Source: Ramlibacter rhizophilus (GTDB taxonomy: Bacteria; Pseudomonadota; Gammaproteobacteria; Burkholderiales; Burkholderiaceae_C). From it: a stretch of 64,000 bases of DNA. Location: assembly GCF_004681965.1 (NCBI RefSeq), contig NZ_SMLL01000006.1, forward strand, positions 349,607 to 413,606. The letters are read 5' to 3'. Each line of letters starts with the position of its first letter. The first letter of the stretch is position 1. Positions 29,417-39,167 of this stretch are shown piece after piece. Below the pieces are notes generated by a model. That model saw only the letters and a list, made by a program, of their open reading frames with translations. It searched no databases and was not told where the DNA came from. A program made the position numbers and the translations under genes.

Positions 29417-29446
29417 TTGCGGCCTCAGCTCATCCGCTGATATAAG
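29417..29446 (+). promoter_or_regulatory. Candidate promoter of the chaperone/partner pair
   Basis: TTGCGG (29417-29422), an 18-base spacer and TATAAG (29441-29446), with the start codon at 29472 and an AGGAGT ribosome site at 29461-29466. It looks like an ordinary sigma-70 promoter. I see no HrpL-, HrpB- or similar type III regulator box. Confidence 0.4.
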
Positions 29447-29471
29447 AAGTTCTACTCACCAGGAGTCCGGC

Positions 29472-29921
29472 ATGAATCTCGATTTCGGACTGGATGCGAT
29501 CGAGGCCCTCGGCGCCGAAGAAGGCGAGGTGCTCGCGCCCGAGGCGCAGGAGGCGACCTACCGCCGCGTGCGTGCGCAGCTGGAGGCGGGCAGCTTCGCC
29601 GAGGCCGTGGACGATGCCTTCCGGCTGGTGCACAGCAATCCCTGGGAACGCGCCTACCACCTGGCGCTCGCCTACTGCCTGCAGCACCTGGAGCAGCACG
29701 AGTCGGCCGGTCGCTTCTATGCCCTCGCCTTCATGCTGGACGCCACCGATGCGCTGTGCGCCTACCGAATGGGCGAGTGCCTGGGCGCGATGGAGCAGCT
29801 GCCCGAGGCGCGCGAGGCGTTCGAGGCCAGCGTCAAGCTGTCCTGGCTGGATCGGGGGCACGCCGAGGTGCGACGCGAAGCCGAGCTGCGGCTGGCGGAG
29901 CTGGACGCGCTCGCGGCCTGA
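29472..29921 (+). CDS. Small TPR protein resembling SycD/LcrH type III secretion chaperones
   Basis: 149 aa, acidic, all-helical, no signal peptide. After an N-terminal segment it has about three tetratricopeptide-like repeats (roughly 27-60, 61-94 and 95-128). The third, ALCAYRMGECLGAMEQLPEA, resembles the last TPR of SycD/LcrH/IpgC class II chaperones, including the AECL-like core. Length and placement directly before a large protein with hydrophobic segments match the chaperone-translocator gene order. AGGAGT sets the start. The alternative is a general TPR protein. The type III link is my inference; no secretion apparatus lies in the window. Confidence 0.7.
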   Translation: MNLDFGLDAIEALGAEEGEVLAPEAQEATYRRVRAQLEAGSFAEAVDDAFRLVHSNPWERAYHLALAYCLQHLEQHESAGRFYALAFMLDATDALCAYRMGECLGAMEQLPEAREAFEASVKLSWLDRGHAEVRREAELRLAELDALAA

Positions 29922-29944
29922 CCCAGCCCGGCCGGAGCGCACCC

Positions 29945-31654
29945 ATGCCCGTCCGAACCCTGCTCCCGCCCTACCCGGTGAGCAAGCCCTGCCTGTTCCA
30001 TGAGATCGAGCGCAAGAGCCTGCGCGACTACAAGCGCCGCCCGGCCTCGCTCGGTCTGCCGCCGTCGCCAAGCGCCAGGAAGCCCGCTGGCGAGGTGGCC
30101 GACGACGCTCAGCGGTCGGAAAGCGAGCCCTTGCCGCCCGGGCATCCAGGGGTGCCGCCACCTGCACCCGGCGAAGCCGACACTGTTGGCGGTGCGACGC
30201 GCGTGAAGCTGGTGCGAGTGAAGCGGCCGCCGCGTCCTGAGCCGCTGCCGCGCCCTGAGACTTTGCCGCGTCCAGAGACGTCGCTGCAGCCAGAGACGCC
30301 TTCGCCCCCAGTCGCACAGCCACTTCCAGACCCTGCGGCGGCGGAGAACGCCGCCACGGTGTCGAAGCCAAAACCCGGGCCAAGCGCCACCAGCAAGTCC
30401 GCGTCCGGGCCTGCACCGCTGGGCACCGGGTTGCCCGAACCACTTGGTGTCTCCAAGACCGACGACGCGCCTGACGCCGTGCATCGGGCCAGCGAGGCCA
30501 GCGATCGCGCCAGGGGCGTCGGCGTCGATGCGAGCAAGGCGTCGTTCGTGCGCAAGCTCCTGCACTGGGCCCACCTGCCAGTTGCGCTCGTGGACCTGCT
30601 GGCCGCGTGCCTCGCGGCCGTCGCCAGCTTCGGGTTCGCTGCGCCGCTGGTGCCGATCGCGGCGCGGCAGCTCCAGAAGGTCTGGCGCAACGAGCCGCCC
30701 GCAGCGGCCACCACGTCGCCGAGGCTACCCACGCCCGACCTGGACCGGGCCTCGCCGCCGGTCAGGGCAGCGGTGGAAGCCCTGCGCAGCGCACGCACCC
30801 GATTCGAGGAAGCGAGCCAAAAGACGCGCATCGACTTCCACCGGGCCGGTTTCCTCAGCCGCCTGCTGGGCGTCGGCGCGGCCACGGCTTCGCTCGGCCT
30901 GGCGATCGCAGCCACGGTGGCCAGCGGCGGCCTCGCAGCCCCCGCGCTGGTGGTCTCCGTTCTGCTGCTGCGCCAGGCGGTCGCCCACGCGCACTGCGCC
31001 TGGCGCAACTGGCAGGCGGCCGAGGCGGGGCAGCCGACCCTGCCCATGGGATCGAACGCCGTGGCCAATGCGGCCTACGCGCACGCGAGAGCGCTCGGGC
31101 GCCCGGATGCCCAGGCGCGGTTGGAGGCGGCGCGCGTGGCCGCCGGCGCTTCCTTCGTCGTGACCGCCGGCTGCATCGCGCTCGGTGCCGCCTTCGCCGT
31201 GGCCGTGCCACTGGTCGAGCGTTGCGTGCGCCTGGGCTGCGCCATGCTGCAGCGCGCGATCCTGCCGACCGTGGACAACCAGCGTGCCCAGGCGCACAAG
31301 ATCGACCTCGCACAGCTGCGGACCCAGGCGAACCTGCAGTTGCAGCGAAGCCTGCTGGACCTGCTGCGAGCCCGGGACGAGGCGCGCCTCTTCCTGAGCG
31401 CCGCTCACGCCGAGGCGGAGCCTGACGACCTCTCGGCCCTGGCGGCCGAACTGGGCCGCTGGGACCTCACCGATCCGATGCTGCAGCCGCTGCGGCAGCT
31501 CCTCGAGGACCGCTTGTGGCTCGGCCTGCCTGCGCGCGACCGCGACACCCGCGTCGAGGCGCTGCGCGAGCGCGCGGACGTGCTCTCGGATGCGACCTGG
31601 GGGATGGGCGCCTTGGTGGGCGGGACCTCGCTACTGCTCCAGGCCCTGACCTGA
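29945..31654 (+). CDS. 569-aa hydrophobic-segment protein, candidate client of the TPR chaperone
   Basis: Unrecognised family. Residues 1-200 are disordered, proline-rich and carry short PRPET-type repeats (about 95-120). Hydrophobic stretches follow at about 211-240, 306-342 and 401-423, with a charged helical stretch between the first two (272-300). A long helical C-terminal part (445-545) ends in a weakly hydrophobic tail. There is no N-terminal signal peptide. Membrane-active segments in a protein without Sec signal, 23 bases after a SycD-like TPR gene, resemble type III translocators or membrane effectors. It overlaps the convergent CWC gene by 24 bases. Base composition matches neighbours, so recent transfer is not evident. 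Confidence 0.75.
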   Translation: MPVRTLLPPYPVSKPCLFHEIERKSLRDYKRRPASLGLPPSPSARKPAGEVADDAQRSESEPLPPGHPGVPPPAPGEADTVGGATRVKLVRVKRPPRPEPLPRPETLPRPETSLQPETPSPPVAQPLPDPAAAENAATVSKPKPGPSATSKSASGPAPLGTGLPEPLGVSKTDDAPDAVHRASEASDRARGVGVDASKASFVRKLLHWAHLPVALVDLLAACLAAVASFGFAAPLVPIAARQLQKVWRNEPPAAATTSPRLPTPDLDRASPPVRAAVEALRSARTRFEEASQKTRIDFHRAGFLSRLLGVGAATASLGLAIAATVASGGLAAPALVVSVLLLRQAVAHAHCAWRNWQAAEAGQPTLPMGSNAVANAAYAHARALGRPDAQARLEAARVAAGASFVVTAGCIALGAAFAVAVPLVERCVRLGCAMLQRAILPTVDNQRAQAHKIDLAQLRTQANLQLQRSLLDLLRARDEARLFLSAAHAEAEPDDLSALAAELGRWDLTDPMLQPLRQLLEDRLWLGLPARDRDTRVEALRERADVLSDATWGMGALVGGTSLLLQALT

Positions 31655-31867
31655 GAGCGGTGCGGGTGTGGGGCGGGCGCAGGCCGCGCAGATGCAGGCC
31701 TTGCCGCGTGCCTCGGGTGGTAGCTGCGCCAGCAGCGCGGGGCTGAATGCGGCTTGCGTGCACCAGCACGGCCCCTGCGCCTGGCCTGTGCGCCGGGCTT
31801 CCTCCAGCGCGCAGGCGTTGGGCCGTTGGCACAGAGGGCAGCGCTCGGGCGGGAAAGCGTCGGACAT
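31631..31867 (-). CDS. Cysteine-rich CWC-family protein
   Basis: 78 aa with the layout of the Cys_rich_CWC family: CPLCQRPNACAL, then GPCWCTQ, then KACICAACAR. The paired cysteines probably bind a metal. No function is known. It lies 22 bases after the DUF1631-like gene on the same strand, and its 3' end overlaps the end of the convergent 569-aa gene. Confidence 0.85.
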   Translation of the reverse strand: MSDAFPPERCPLCQRPNACALEEARRTGQAQGPCWCTQAAFSPALLAQLPPEARGKACICAACARPTPAPLSGQGLEQ

Positions 31868-31889
31868 GGTGGCGAACGCTAACTGGTTT

Positions 31890-32726
31890 TCACGCGCACA
31901 GGTGCGGGCGTGGATCGTCGAAGCGGATCAGGTCTTCCGCGAGCAGGCGCGAAAGAATGCGGCGCGTCATGGCGTGGGCGTCGCCTTGTTCGCCGCTGAA
32001 CATGAACTGCCGCCCCCGGGGATCGACCCAGTCCAGCCGCACCTTCTGCCAGCGCCCGCCGCTGTAGAGAAAGAGGTAGCGGCCCGCCCGAAGGCGCAGC
32101 AGCGGGTGGGGCGCGGGCGGACCTTCGAGCAGCGAATCCTGCGGATCGGGCGCGAAGAACAGCTGGTTCTGCCGCCGGCTGGCGCACAACTGCAGCGCCG
32201 GCCGGTGCAGCGCTTCCAGGGCGCGGAAGAAGGTCCGGCAGGCCGCCGGCTCGCGTCCGATCAGGGCGAGGCCCTCGCGCAGGCGTCCCAGCAGCTCGGG
32301 GATCATGGCCACCAGGCGTCCGGGGCGGCGCAGGATGGAGTCGCGGCGCACGCTCCAGAGCAGCCGCGGCACCAGGGCCATGAAGGCGCCGGGGTCGTGC
32401 TCGGGCGTGGGGCTGGTCAGGCGGGCATGCGCCAGCACCAGGGGCCAGACCTGCAGCAGGAAGTCCTGCACCGGCTCGGGCGCCTCGCGCAGGTCGGGCC
32501 GCTGGACCAGCTCGATGACCAGCTGCTCGGCCGTGGCGCGGCGCTGCTCGGCGAAGCGCATGGCGTCCTGCACCAGCGCATCGTTGGCGGCGGCTTCCCA
32601 GTCGGTCCCGGTGCTCAGCCCGCTGGAGGGCAGCAGGCTGCGGACGGTCTCGAGCCGCGGCACGACAGGCGCGCGGCCGATCAGCCGGCGAAAGCCATCC
32701 GACGAAAGCAGGGACGCCTGGGACAT
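31890..32726 (-). CDS. Short DUF1631-like protein
   Basis: 278 aa. The C-terminal part (WQKVRLDWVDPRGRQFMFSG, then an aromatic and charged end) resembles the terminal domain of DUF1631 proteins, which are usually far longer (around 700 aa). I therefore call it a short or single-domain relative, not a truncation with visible remnants. It may be co-transcribed with the CWC gene. Start at 32726, with TAGACT ending six bases upstream. Function unknown. Confidence 0.65.
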   Translation of the reverse strand: MSQASLLSSDGFRRLIGRAPVVPRLETVRSLLPSSGLSTGTDWEAAANDALVQDAMRFAEQRRATAEQLVIELVQRPDLREAPEPVQDFLLQVWPLVLAHARLTSPTPEHDPGAFMALVPRLLWSVRRDSILRRPGRLVAMIPELLGRLREGLALIGREPAACRTFFRALEALHRPALQLCASRRQNQLFFAPDPQDSLLEGPPAPHPLLRLRAGRYLFLYSGGRWQKVRLDWVDPRGRQFMFSGEQGDAHAMTRRILSRLLAEDLIRFDDPRPHLCA

Positions 32727-32732
32727 CGCGCC

Positions 32733-32738
32733 AGTCTA
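32733..32738 (-). promoter_or_regulatory. -10-like box 6 nt before the DUF1631-like ATG
   Basis: Minus-strand TAGACT, six bases (GGCGCG), ATG at 32726. No Shine-Dalgarno. Same leaderless geometry as several other genes in the window. Confidence 0.45.
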
Positions 32739-32811
32739 GGAGCCGGCGCGTTCTCTGTTGTGGCGTCCCCTGTGAGAACTGACGAAAAGCTGTCGGTTTC
32801 TTGCCAAGCCC

Positions 32812-35007
32812 TCAGGAACCTGCTTTGCATTTCAGGCGCCAGGCGTGCAGCAGCGGCTCGGTGTAGCCGGCGGGCTGCTCACGGCCCTTGAACACCAGGT
32901 CCAGCGCGGCGCGATAGGCGTAGGAGCTGTCCCAGCGGCCGGCCATCGGCTGGTAGGCCGGGTCGCCCGCGTTCTGCGCATCCACCACCGCAGCCATGCG
33001 GCGGAAGGTCTCGTGCACCTGCTCGGGCGACACCACGCCGTGCAGCAGCCAGTTGGCGATGTGCTGGCTGGAGATGCGCAGCGTGGCGCGGTCTTCCATC
33101 AGCCCGACGTTGTGGATGTCCGGCACCTTGGAGCAGCCCACGCCCTGGTCGATCCAGCGCACCACGTAGCCCAGGATGCCCTGCACGTTGTTGTCCAGTT
33201 CCTGCTGGCGCTCCTCGGCCGACCACTTGGGGTCGGCCACCACGGGCACCTGCAGCAGGCCGGCCAGCAGCTCGTCACGCGCGCTCTCGGCGGAGGTCTT
33301 CTCCAGCTCGCGCTGCACCCCGAACACGTCCACCTGGTGGTAGTGCAGCGCGTGCAGCGTGGCGGCGGTGGGCGAGGGCACCCAGGCGGTGTTGGCGCCG
33401 GCCTTGGGGTGCGCGACCTTCTGCTCCAGCATGGCCGCCATCAGGTCGGGCATGGCCCACATGCCCTTGCCGATCTGGGCGCGCCCGCGCAGCCCGCAGG
33501 ACAGGCCCACCAGCACGTTGTTGCGCTCGTAGGCCTGGATCCAGGCGCTGGACTTCATGTCGCCCTTGCGCAGCATCGGCCCGGCCAGCATGGCGGTGTG
33601 CATCTCGTCGCCCGTGCGGTCCAGGAAGCCGGTGTTGATGAAGGCCACGCGCGCGGCGGCCTCGGCGATGCAGGCGGCGAGGTTCACGCTGGTGCGCCGT
33701 TCCTCGTCCATGATCCCGAGCTTCACCGTGTTCGGTGCCAGGCCGAGCAGCTGCTCCACGCGCCCGAACAGCTCGCTCGCGAAGGCCACCTCGCGCGGGC
33801 CGTGCATCTTGGGCTTGACGATGTACACCGAGCCCGTGCGCGAGTTGCGGATGCCATTGGCGCCGTGCCCCTGCAGGTCGTGCAGCGCGATGGCGGTGGT
33901 GACGACCGCATCCATGATGCCCTCGGGGATCTCGCGCCCCTCGCCCCACAGGATGGCGGGGTTGGTCATGAGGTGGCCCACATTGCGCAGGAAGAGAAGC
34001 GAGCGGCCCGGCAGGCTCAGCGCACCGCGGCCGTCGGGCGTGGTGTAGCGGCGGTCCGGGTTGAGCCCGCGCGTGAAGCTGCGCCCGCCCTTGCTCACCT
34101 GCTCGGTCAGCGTGCCCTTGAGGATGCCCAGCCAGTTGCGGTAGGCGAGCAGCTTGTCCTGCGCGTCCACCGCGGCGATGGAGTCTTCCAGGTCCAGGAT
34201 GGTGGACAGCGCCGCCTCCAGCACCAGGTCGCTCACGCCGGCGGGATCGGTGGCGCCGATCGGGTGCTGGCGGTCGATGCGGATCTCCAGGTGCAGGCCG
34301 TGGTGGCGCAGCAGGATGGCCGAAGGCGCCGTAGCGTCGCCCTGGTAGCCCACGAACGCGCCAGGGTCCTTCAGCCCCGCGCGCTTGCCGCCGCCCAAGG
34401 CCACGACGAGGCGTCCGCCATCGATTGCGTAGCCCGTGGAGTCGGCGTGCGAGCCCTCGGCCAAGGGCGCGGCCTGGTCCAGCACCTGACGCGCATAGGC
34501 GATCACCTTGGCGCCGCGCACCTCGTTGTAGCCGGGGCCGCGGTCGGCACCGCCGGCCTCGGGAATGGCGTCGGTGCCGTAGAGCGCGTCGTAGAGCGAG
34601 CCCCAGCGCGCGTTGGCGGCGTTGAGGGCGTAGCGGGCGTTGAGGATGGGCACCACGAGCTGCGGGCCGGCCTGCTGCGCGAGTTCGGCGTCCACGTTCT
34701 CGGTGGTGGCCCGCACGCCGGCCGGCTGCGGCACGAGGTAGGCGATGCGCTCCAGGAAGCTCCGGTAGGCCGGCAGGTCGCGCACGGGGCCGGGGTTCGC
34801 CTGGTGCCAGGTGTCCAGTTCCTGCTGCAGCCGATCGCGCTCGGCCAGCAGGGCGGCATTGCGCGGCGCCAGCTCCTGCACGATCGCGTCGAAGCCTTTC
34901 CAGAACACGGCCGGCTCGACGCCGGTGCCGGGCAGCACCTCCTCGTCGATGAAGCGGGCCAGGGCGGCGTCGACCTGCAGGCCGTGGTGGGAAGTGCGGG
35001 CGGTCAT
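32812..35007 (-). CDS. glcB: Malate synthase G
   Basis: Condenses glyoxylate with acetyl-CoA to malate. The 731-aa length identifies the G isoform. Motifs include [10 protein letters not shown], the glyoxylate/Mg region of [13 protein letters not shown] and [17 protein letters not shown], and [24 protein letters not shown] lies just before the ATG. It is 22 bases downstream of a haloacid dehalogenase gene on the same strand, so the pair probably channels two-carbon acids into central metabolism. Confidence 0.97.
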   Translation of the reverse strand: MTARTSHHGLQVDAALARFIDEEVLPGTGVEPAVFWKGFDAIVQELAPRNAALLAERDRLQQELDTWHQANPGPVRDLPAYRSFLERIAYLVPQPAGVRATTENVDAELAQQAGPQLVVPILNARYALNAANARWGSLYDALYGTDAIPEAGGADRGPGYNEVRGAKVIAYARQVLDQAAPLAEGSHADSTGYAIDGGRLVVALGGGKRAGLKDPGAFVGYQGDATAPSAILLRHHGLHLEIRIDRQHPIGATDPAGVSDLVLEAALSTILDLEDSIAAVDAQDKLLAYRNWLGILKGTLTEQVSKGGRSFTRGLNPDRRYTTPDGRGALSLPGRSLLFLRNVGHLMTNPAILWGEGREIPEGIMDAVVTTAIALHDLQGHGANGIRNSRTGSVYIVKPKMHGPREVAFASELFGRVEQLLGLAPNTVKLGIMDEERRTSVNLAACIAEAAARVAFINTGFLDRTGDEMHTAMLAGPMLRKGDMKSSAWIQAYERNNVLVGLSCGLRGRAQIGKGMWAMPDLMAAMLEQKVAHPKAGANTAWVPSPTAATLHALHYHQVDVFGVQRELEKTSAESARDELLAGLLQVPVVADPKWSAEERQQELDNNVQGILGYVVRWIDQGVGCSKVPDIHNVGLMEDRATLRISSQHIANWLLHGVVSPEQVHETFRRMAAVVDAQNAGDPAYQPMAGRWDSSYAYRAALDLVFKGREQPAGYTEPLLHAWRLKCKAGS

Positions 35008-35029
35008 CGGGCGGTTCCTCCGGTGAAGT

Positions 35030-35719
35030 TCAAGAAGCGGTATCGAAAAAGGACAGCACGTCGTCCAGGCTGCTGCCCTCGCGCGTGGGCGGCGTGCCCA
35101 GCGCCTCGAAGGGCTGCTGCCAGCGATTGACCCAGAGCGTGCGGTAGCCGAACCAGGTCGCGCCCAGCGCGTCCCAGGCGTTGCTGCTCACGAACAGCAC
35201 CTGCGAGGCGGGCAGGCCCGTGGCGTCGGTGCCCAGGGCGTAGGCGGCCGGATGGGTCTTGTAGCGGCGCACCGCGTCCACGCTCAGCACGTGGTCCAGC
35301 AGGTCCGAGAGGCCGGCGCTGCGCACGGCCACGCCCAGCATCTGCGGGTCGCCGTTGGACAGGATGCCGGTGACCACGCCGAGCGCCTTGAGCGCCTGCA
35401 GCACGCGCCGATTCTCGGGAAAGGCGGACAGGTGACGGTACTGGTTCATCAGCTGCTGCTCGCGCGCGGGCGTGAGCGGCAGGTCCAGCTTGCGGCAGGC
35501 GAAGCGCAGCGCGGCCTCGGTCAAGGCCCAGAAGGGCTGGTAGTGCGCGCCGTCGTTGCTCGTGGTGACCAGCCGCGTGTACTCGATCTGCTTGTCACGC
35601 CAGAGCACGGCCAGGGCCTGGCCCTGGCCGGGGAACAGCTGCTCGGCCACCAGCGCGACGCTGTAGACGTCGAACAGGGTGCCGTAGGCGTCGAAAAGCA
35701 CAGCGCGGGGAGCGGCCAT
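35030..35719 (-). CDS. Haloacid dehalogenase, type II
   Basis: HAD-superfamily hydrolase of the L-2-haloacid dehalogenase type. In the 229-aa product the nucleophile is Asp10 in [25 protein letters not shown] and [19 protein letters not shown] match the Ser/Asn and Asp regions of this family. It is the first gene of an operon with glcB. If active on haloacetate it would yield glycolate. It is divergent from a LysR regulator that is a natural candidate for control. True substrate untested. Confidence 0.88.
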   Translation of the reverse strand: MAAPRAVLFDAYGTLFDVYSVALVAEQLFPGQGQALAVLWRDKQIEYTRLVTTSNDGAHYQPFWALTEAALRFACRKLDLPLTPAREQQLMNQYRHLSAFPENRRVLQALKALGVVTGILSNGDPQMLGVAVRSAGLSDLLDHVLSVDAVRRYKTHPAAYALGTDATGLPASQVLFVSSNAWDALGATWFGYRTLWVNRWQQPFEALGTPPTREGSSLDDVLSFFDTAS

Positions 35720-35819
35720 GCACGGACTTTATTGAGAACCAGCGGGATAATGAAGTCGCGTTCCGGTCATTACATTCGTGACTGGAATAAAGGTAATCCC
35801 TTCTCAGGAAGCGTGCACG

Positions 35820-36725
35820 GTGGACAAGCTCAGGCAGCTCGAAACTTTCGTGGCCGTGGCCCAGCGCGGCAGCCTGGCCGCCGTGGCGCGCGCCGAAGGC
35901 ATCGCACCGGCAGTGATCGGCCGCCGGCTCGACGCGCTCGAAGCCCGGCTGGGGGTCAAGCTGCTGCTGCGCACCACGCGCAGGCTGAGTCTCACCCACG
36001 AGGGCAGCGCCTTCCTGGAGGACTGCCAGCGCGTGCTGGCCGAGCTGGCCAATGCCGAGGCCAGCGTGAGCGCCGGGGGCGTCAAGGCCAGCGGCCACCT
36101 GCGCATCACCGCCCCGGCGGGCTTCGGTCGCCGGCACGTCGCGCCGCTGGTGCCGCAGTTCCGGCGCCTGCATCCGGAGGTCACCTTGTCCCTGAACCTG
36201 AGCGACCGCGTGGTCGACCTGGCGGGCGAAGGCTATGACTGCGCCGTGCGGGTGGGCGACTTCCCCGATTCCTCCCTGGTGAGCGTCCGCCTGGCCGACA
36301 ACCGCCGCCTGTGCGTGGCCACGCCGGAGTTCCTGCGGCAGCACGGTGTCCCCCAGCGTCCGGCGGACCTCGCGCGCTTCGACTGCCTAGCCCTGTCCAG
36401 CGACGCCTCGCAGACGCGCGGCTGGGCGTTCCGGGACGGCGTGGAGATCGTCCACCTCAAGCCCAACGGGCCGCTGGAATGCTCGGACGGCCAGGTCCTG
36501 CACGAGTGGTGCCTGCAGGGGCTGGGCATCGCCTGGCGCAGCACCTGGGAGGTGGAGGCCGAGATCACCAGCGGACGCCTGGTGGAGATCCTGCGTGACT
36601 ACGCGGCGGCGCCCAATGGCATCTATGCGGCCTTCCCGCAGCGCCGGCACCTGCCGCTGCGAGTGCGCCTGTGGATCGATTTCCTGAAGCATCACTACGG
36701 CCAGCCGGCCTACTGGAAGCGCTGA
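35820..36725 (+). CDS. LysR-family transcriptional regulator
   Basis: 301 aa with an N-terminal winged helix (LRQLETFVAVAQRGSLAAVA, residues 4-60) and a periplasmic-binding-like effector domain. I chose the GTG at 35820 because it gives the standard LysR start and length; a GTG at 35778 would add 14 residues. LysR proteins commonly control the divergent neighbour, here the dehalogenase-glcB operon (100-bp intergenic, containing the imperfect AT-rich stretch 35728-35800). Effector unknown. Confidence 0.9.
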   Translation: MDKLRQLETFVAVAQRGSLAAVARAEGIAPAVIGRRLDALEARLGVKLLLRTTRRLSLTHEGSAFLEDCQRVLAELANAEASVSAGGVKASGHLRITAPAGFGRRHVAPLVPQFRRLHPEVTLSLNLSDRVVDLAGEGYDCAVRVGDFPDSSLVSVRLADNRRLCVATPEFLRQHGVPQRPADLARFDCLALSSDASQTRGWAFRDGVEIVHLKPNGPLECSDGQVLHEWCLQGLGIAWRSTWEVEAEITSGRLVEILRDYAAAPNGIYAAFPQRRHLPLRVRLWIDFLKHHYGQPAYWKR

Positions 36726-36755
36726 GCCGCCGAGAGGCGGCCAGGGGCCGGCCCG

Positions 36756-36761
36756 TAGAAT
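36756..36761 (+). promoter_or_regulatory. -10-like box 6 nt before argS ATG
   Basis: TAGAAT, six bases (CCCGCG), ATG at 36768. No Shine-Dalgarno and no recognisable -35. This is one of the clearest cases of the +1-at-AUG geometry. Confidence 0.5.
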
Positions 36762-36767
36762 CCCGCG

Positions 36768-38441
36768 ATGCTCCTCGTGACCCAAGAACTGCTCGGCGAC
36801 CTGTCCGCCGGGCTGGAAAACCTGCAGCCCGGCGCCGGCGCCAAGGCAGGTTTCGAGTCGCCCAAGGCCGCGGCCCATGGCGACCTGGCCTGCACCGCGG
36901 CCATGCAGCTGGCCAAGGGCCTGCGCCAGAACCCGCGCCAGGTCGCCGAGGCCCTGCGCGCCGACCTGCAGCAGCGCCCCGCCTTTGCGCGCTGGGTCGA
37001 CGCCCTGGAGATCGCCGGCCCGGGCTTCATCAACATCCGCCTCAAGCCCGCTGCCAAGCAGCAGGTGGTGCGCGAGGTGCTGGAGGCGGGCGAGCGCTAC
37101 GGACACCAGCGCGCCAACGGGCGACGCATGATGGTCGAGTTCGTCTCGGCCAACCCCACCGGCCCGCTGCACGTGGGCCACGGCCGCCAGGCCGCCCTGG
37201 GCGACGCCATCTGCAACCTGTACGCCAGCCAGGGCTGGCAGGTGCATCGCGAGTTCTATTACAACGACGCGGGCGTGCAGATCGAGACGCTGGCCCGCTC
37301 CACGCAGCTGCGCATCCAGGGCATCAAGCCCGGCGACGATGGCTGGCCCGAGTCGGCCTACAACGGCGACTACATCGCCGATATCGCGGCCGATTTCCTC
37401 GCCCGCAAGACCGTCAAGGCCGACGACCGCGAGTTCACCGCCTCGGGCGACGCGGCCGACCTGGACGGCATCCGCCAGTTCGCCGTGGCCTACCTGCGCC
37501 ACGAGCAGGACCTGGACCTGAAGGCCTTCGCGGTCCGCTTCGACCACTACTACCTGGAGTCCAGCCTCTACACCAGCGGCAAGGTGGCCGACACGGTGCG
37601 CCGGCTGCAGGAGGCGGGCAAGACCTACGAGCAGGATGGCGCGCTGTGGCTTCGGTCCACCGACTACGGCGACGACAAGGACCGCGTGATGCGCAAGTCC
37701 GACGGCAGCTACACCTACTTCGTGCCCGACGTGGCCTACCACATCACCAAGTGGGAGCGCGGCTTCGAGAAGGTGGTGAACATCCAGGGCACCGACCACC
37801 ACGGCACCATCGCGCGGGTGCGCGCGGGCCTGCAGGCGGCGCAGGTGGGCATTCCGGCCGGCTATCCGGACTACGTGCTGCACACCATGGTGCGCGTCAT
37901 GCGCGGCGGCCAGGAGGTGAAGATCTCCAAGCGCGCCGGCAGCTACGTGACCCTGCGCGACCTGATCGAGTGGACCAGCAAGGATGCGGTGCGCTTCTTC
38001 CTGCTCTCGCGCAAGCCCGACACCGAGTACGTCTTCGACGTGGACCTCGCCCTGGCGCAGAACAACGACAACCCGGTGTACTACGTGCAGTACGCGCATG
38101 CGCGCATCAGCTCCGTGCTGGCAGCCTGGGGCGGCGAACCGGGCAGCCTGGCCGAAGCCGACCTGTCCCTCCTGGACGGCGCCGCCGCGCAGAACCTCAT
38201 GCTGGTGCTCGCGCGCTACCCGGCCATGCTGTCGGCCGCCGCCGCCGACTTCGCGCCGCATGACGTCACCTTCTACCTGCGCGAGCTGGCCGCGGCCTAC
38301 CACAGCTACTACGACAGCGAGCGCATCCTGGTGGACAACGTGGCCTTGCGCAACGCGCGCCTGGCGCTGGTCGCCGCGTGTGCGCAGGTGTTGCACAATG
38401 GCCTGGCGATGCTGGGCGTGAGCGCGCCCCGCAAGATGTGA
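36768..38441 (+). CDS. argS: Arginyl-tRNA synthetase
   Basis: Charges tRNA-Arg. The 557-aa class I enzyme has the ArgRS N-terminal domain, the HIGH-type HVGH at 135-138 in [25 protein letters not shown], the KMSK-like [10 protein letters not shown], and the DALR anticodon domain ending [14 protein letters not shown]. It is followed after 16 bases by a SPOR protein gene, a common betaproteobacterial pairing. Confidence 0.97.
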   Translation: MLLVTQELLGDLSAGLENLQPGAGAKAGFESPKAAAHGDLACTAAMQLAKGLRQNPRQVAEALRADLQQRPAFARWVDALEIAGPGFINIRLKPAAKQQVVREVLEAGERYGHQRANGRRMMVEFVSANPTGPLHVGHGRQAALGDAICNLYASQGWQVHREFYYNDAGVQIETLARSTQLRIQGIKPGDDGWPESAYNGDYIADIAADFLARKTVKADDREFTASGDAADLDGIRQFAVAYLRHEQDLDLKAFAVRFDHYYLESSLYTSGKVADTVRRLQEAGKTYEQDGALWLRSTDYGDDKDRVMRKSDGSYTYFVPDVAYHITKWERGFEKVVNIQGTDHHGTIARVRAGLQAAQVGIPAGYPDYVLHTMVRVMRGGQEVKISKRAGSYVTLRDLIEWTSKDAVRFFLLSRKPDTEYVFDVDLALAQNNDNPVYYVQYAHARISSVLAAWGGEPGSLAEADLSLLDGAAAQNLMLVLARYPAMLSAAAADFAPHDVTFYLRELAAAYHSYYDSERILVDNVALRNARLALVAACAQVLHNGLAMLGVSAPRKM

Positions 38442-38457
38442 CCGGCAGGAACCCAGC

Positions 38458-39105
38458 GTGAACAAGCAGCAAGGCGGAACTTTCTTGGGCCTCATCATCG
38501 GCGTGGTGCTGGGGCTCGGCGCGGCGCTGGCGGTGGCGGTCTATGTCACCAAGGTGCCGGTGCCCTTCATGAACAAGCACCAGGCGCGCACCCCCGAGCA
38601 GGACGCGGCCGAGTCGCGCAAGAACCAGAACTGGGATCCGAACGCCCCCCTGTACGGCAAGAACCCGGCCCGGCCCCAGGCGGCAGCGACGCCCGCCGCC
38701 CCCGTGACGCCGGCCCCACCTTCGGCGGCCGTGGCCACGCCCGTGGAGCGCGCGGTGGTCGCGCCTGCCGGCGCCCAGCCGCCGGCAGTCGTCGCCAACG
38801 CCCCTGCCACGGCGCGGCCCGGCGGCGATCCCTTGGGCGACCTGGCCGCGCGGGCTGGCGGCACCGACCCCTTCCTTTACTTCGTCCAGGCCGGCGCCTT
38901 CCGCACCGCCGAGGACGCCGAGGCGCAGCGCGCGAAGCTCTCGCTCATGGGCCTGGAAGCCCGCGTCACCGAGCGCGAGCAGTCCGGCCGCCCGGTGTTC
39001 CGGGTGCGCGTCGGCCCCTTCGACCGCAAGGAAGATGCGGACCGCAACCGTTCGCGCCTGGAAGCCGGTGGCTTCGAGGCCGCGCTGGTGCGCGTGCAGC
39101 GCTGA
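38458..39105 (+). CDS. SPOR-domain membrane protein
   Basis: Probably binds denuded peptidoglycan at the division septum. The 215-aa product starts with GTG (MNKQQGGTFLGLIIG), has one N-terminal membrane helix (about 9-32), a proline/alanine-rich periplasmic linker and a C-terminal SPOR domain (YFVQAGAFRTAEDAEAQRAK to the end). This layout is FtsN-like, but similar proteins are numerous, so no symbol is given. Confidence 0.88.
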   Translation: MNKQQGGTFLGLIIGVVLGLGAALAVAVYVTKVPVPFMNKHQARTPEQDAAESRKNQNWDPNAPLYGKNPARPQAAATPAAPVTPAPPSAAVATPVERAVVAPAGAQPPAVVANAPATARPGGDPLGDLAARAGGTDPFLYFVQAGAFRTAEDAEAQRAKLSLMGLEARVTEREQSGRPVFRVRVGPFDRKEDADRNRSRLEAGGFEAALVRVQR

Positions 39106-39167
39106 AGCAGCTGAGGAACTCAGGCGCCGCCATGGCGCTCACACCTGGCATTCGACGAGAGCACAAC

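Noticed and set aside
29945..31654. Recent horizontal transfer of the type III-like pair
   Set aside because: GC-rich codon use looks like that of its neighbours and there are no mobile-element or tRNA borders.
32845..35130. Long plus-strand open frame opposite malate synthase
   Set aside because: Antisense shadow of glcB; no recognisable domain, and it runs across the glcB start region.
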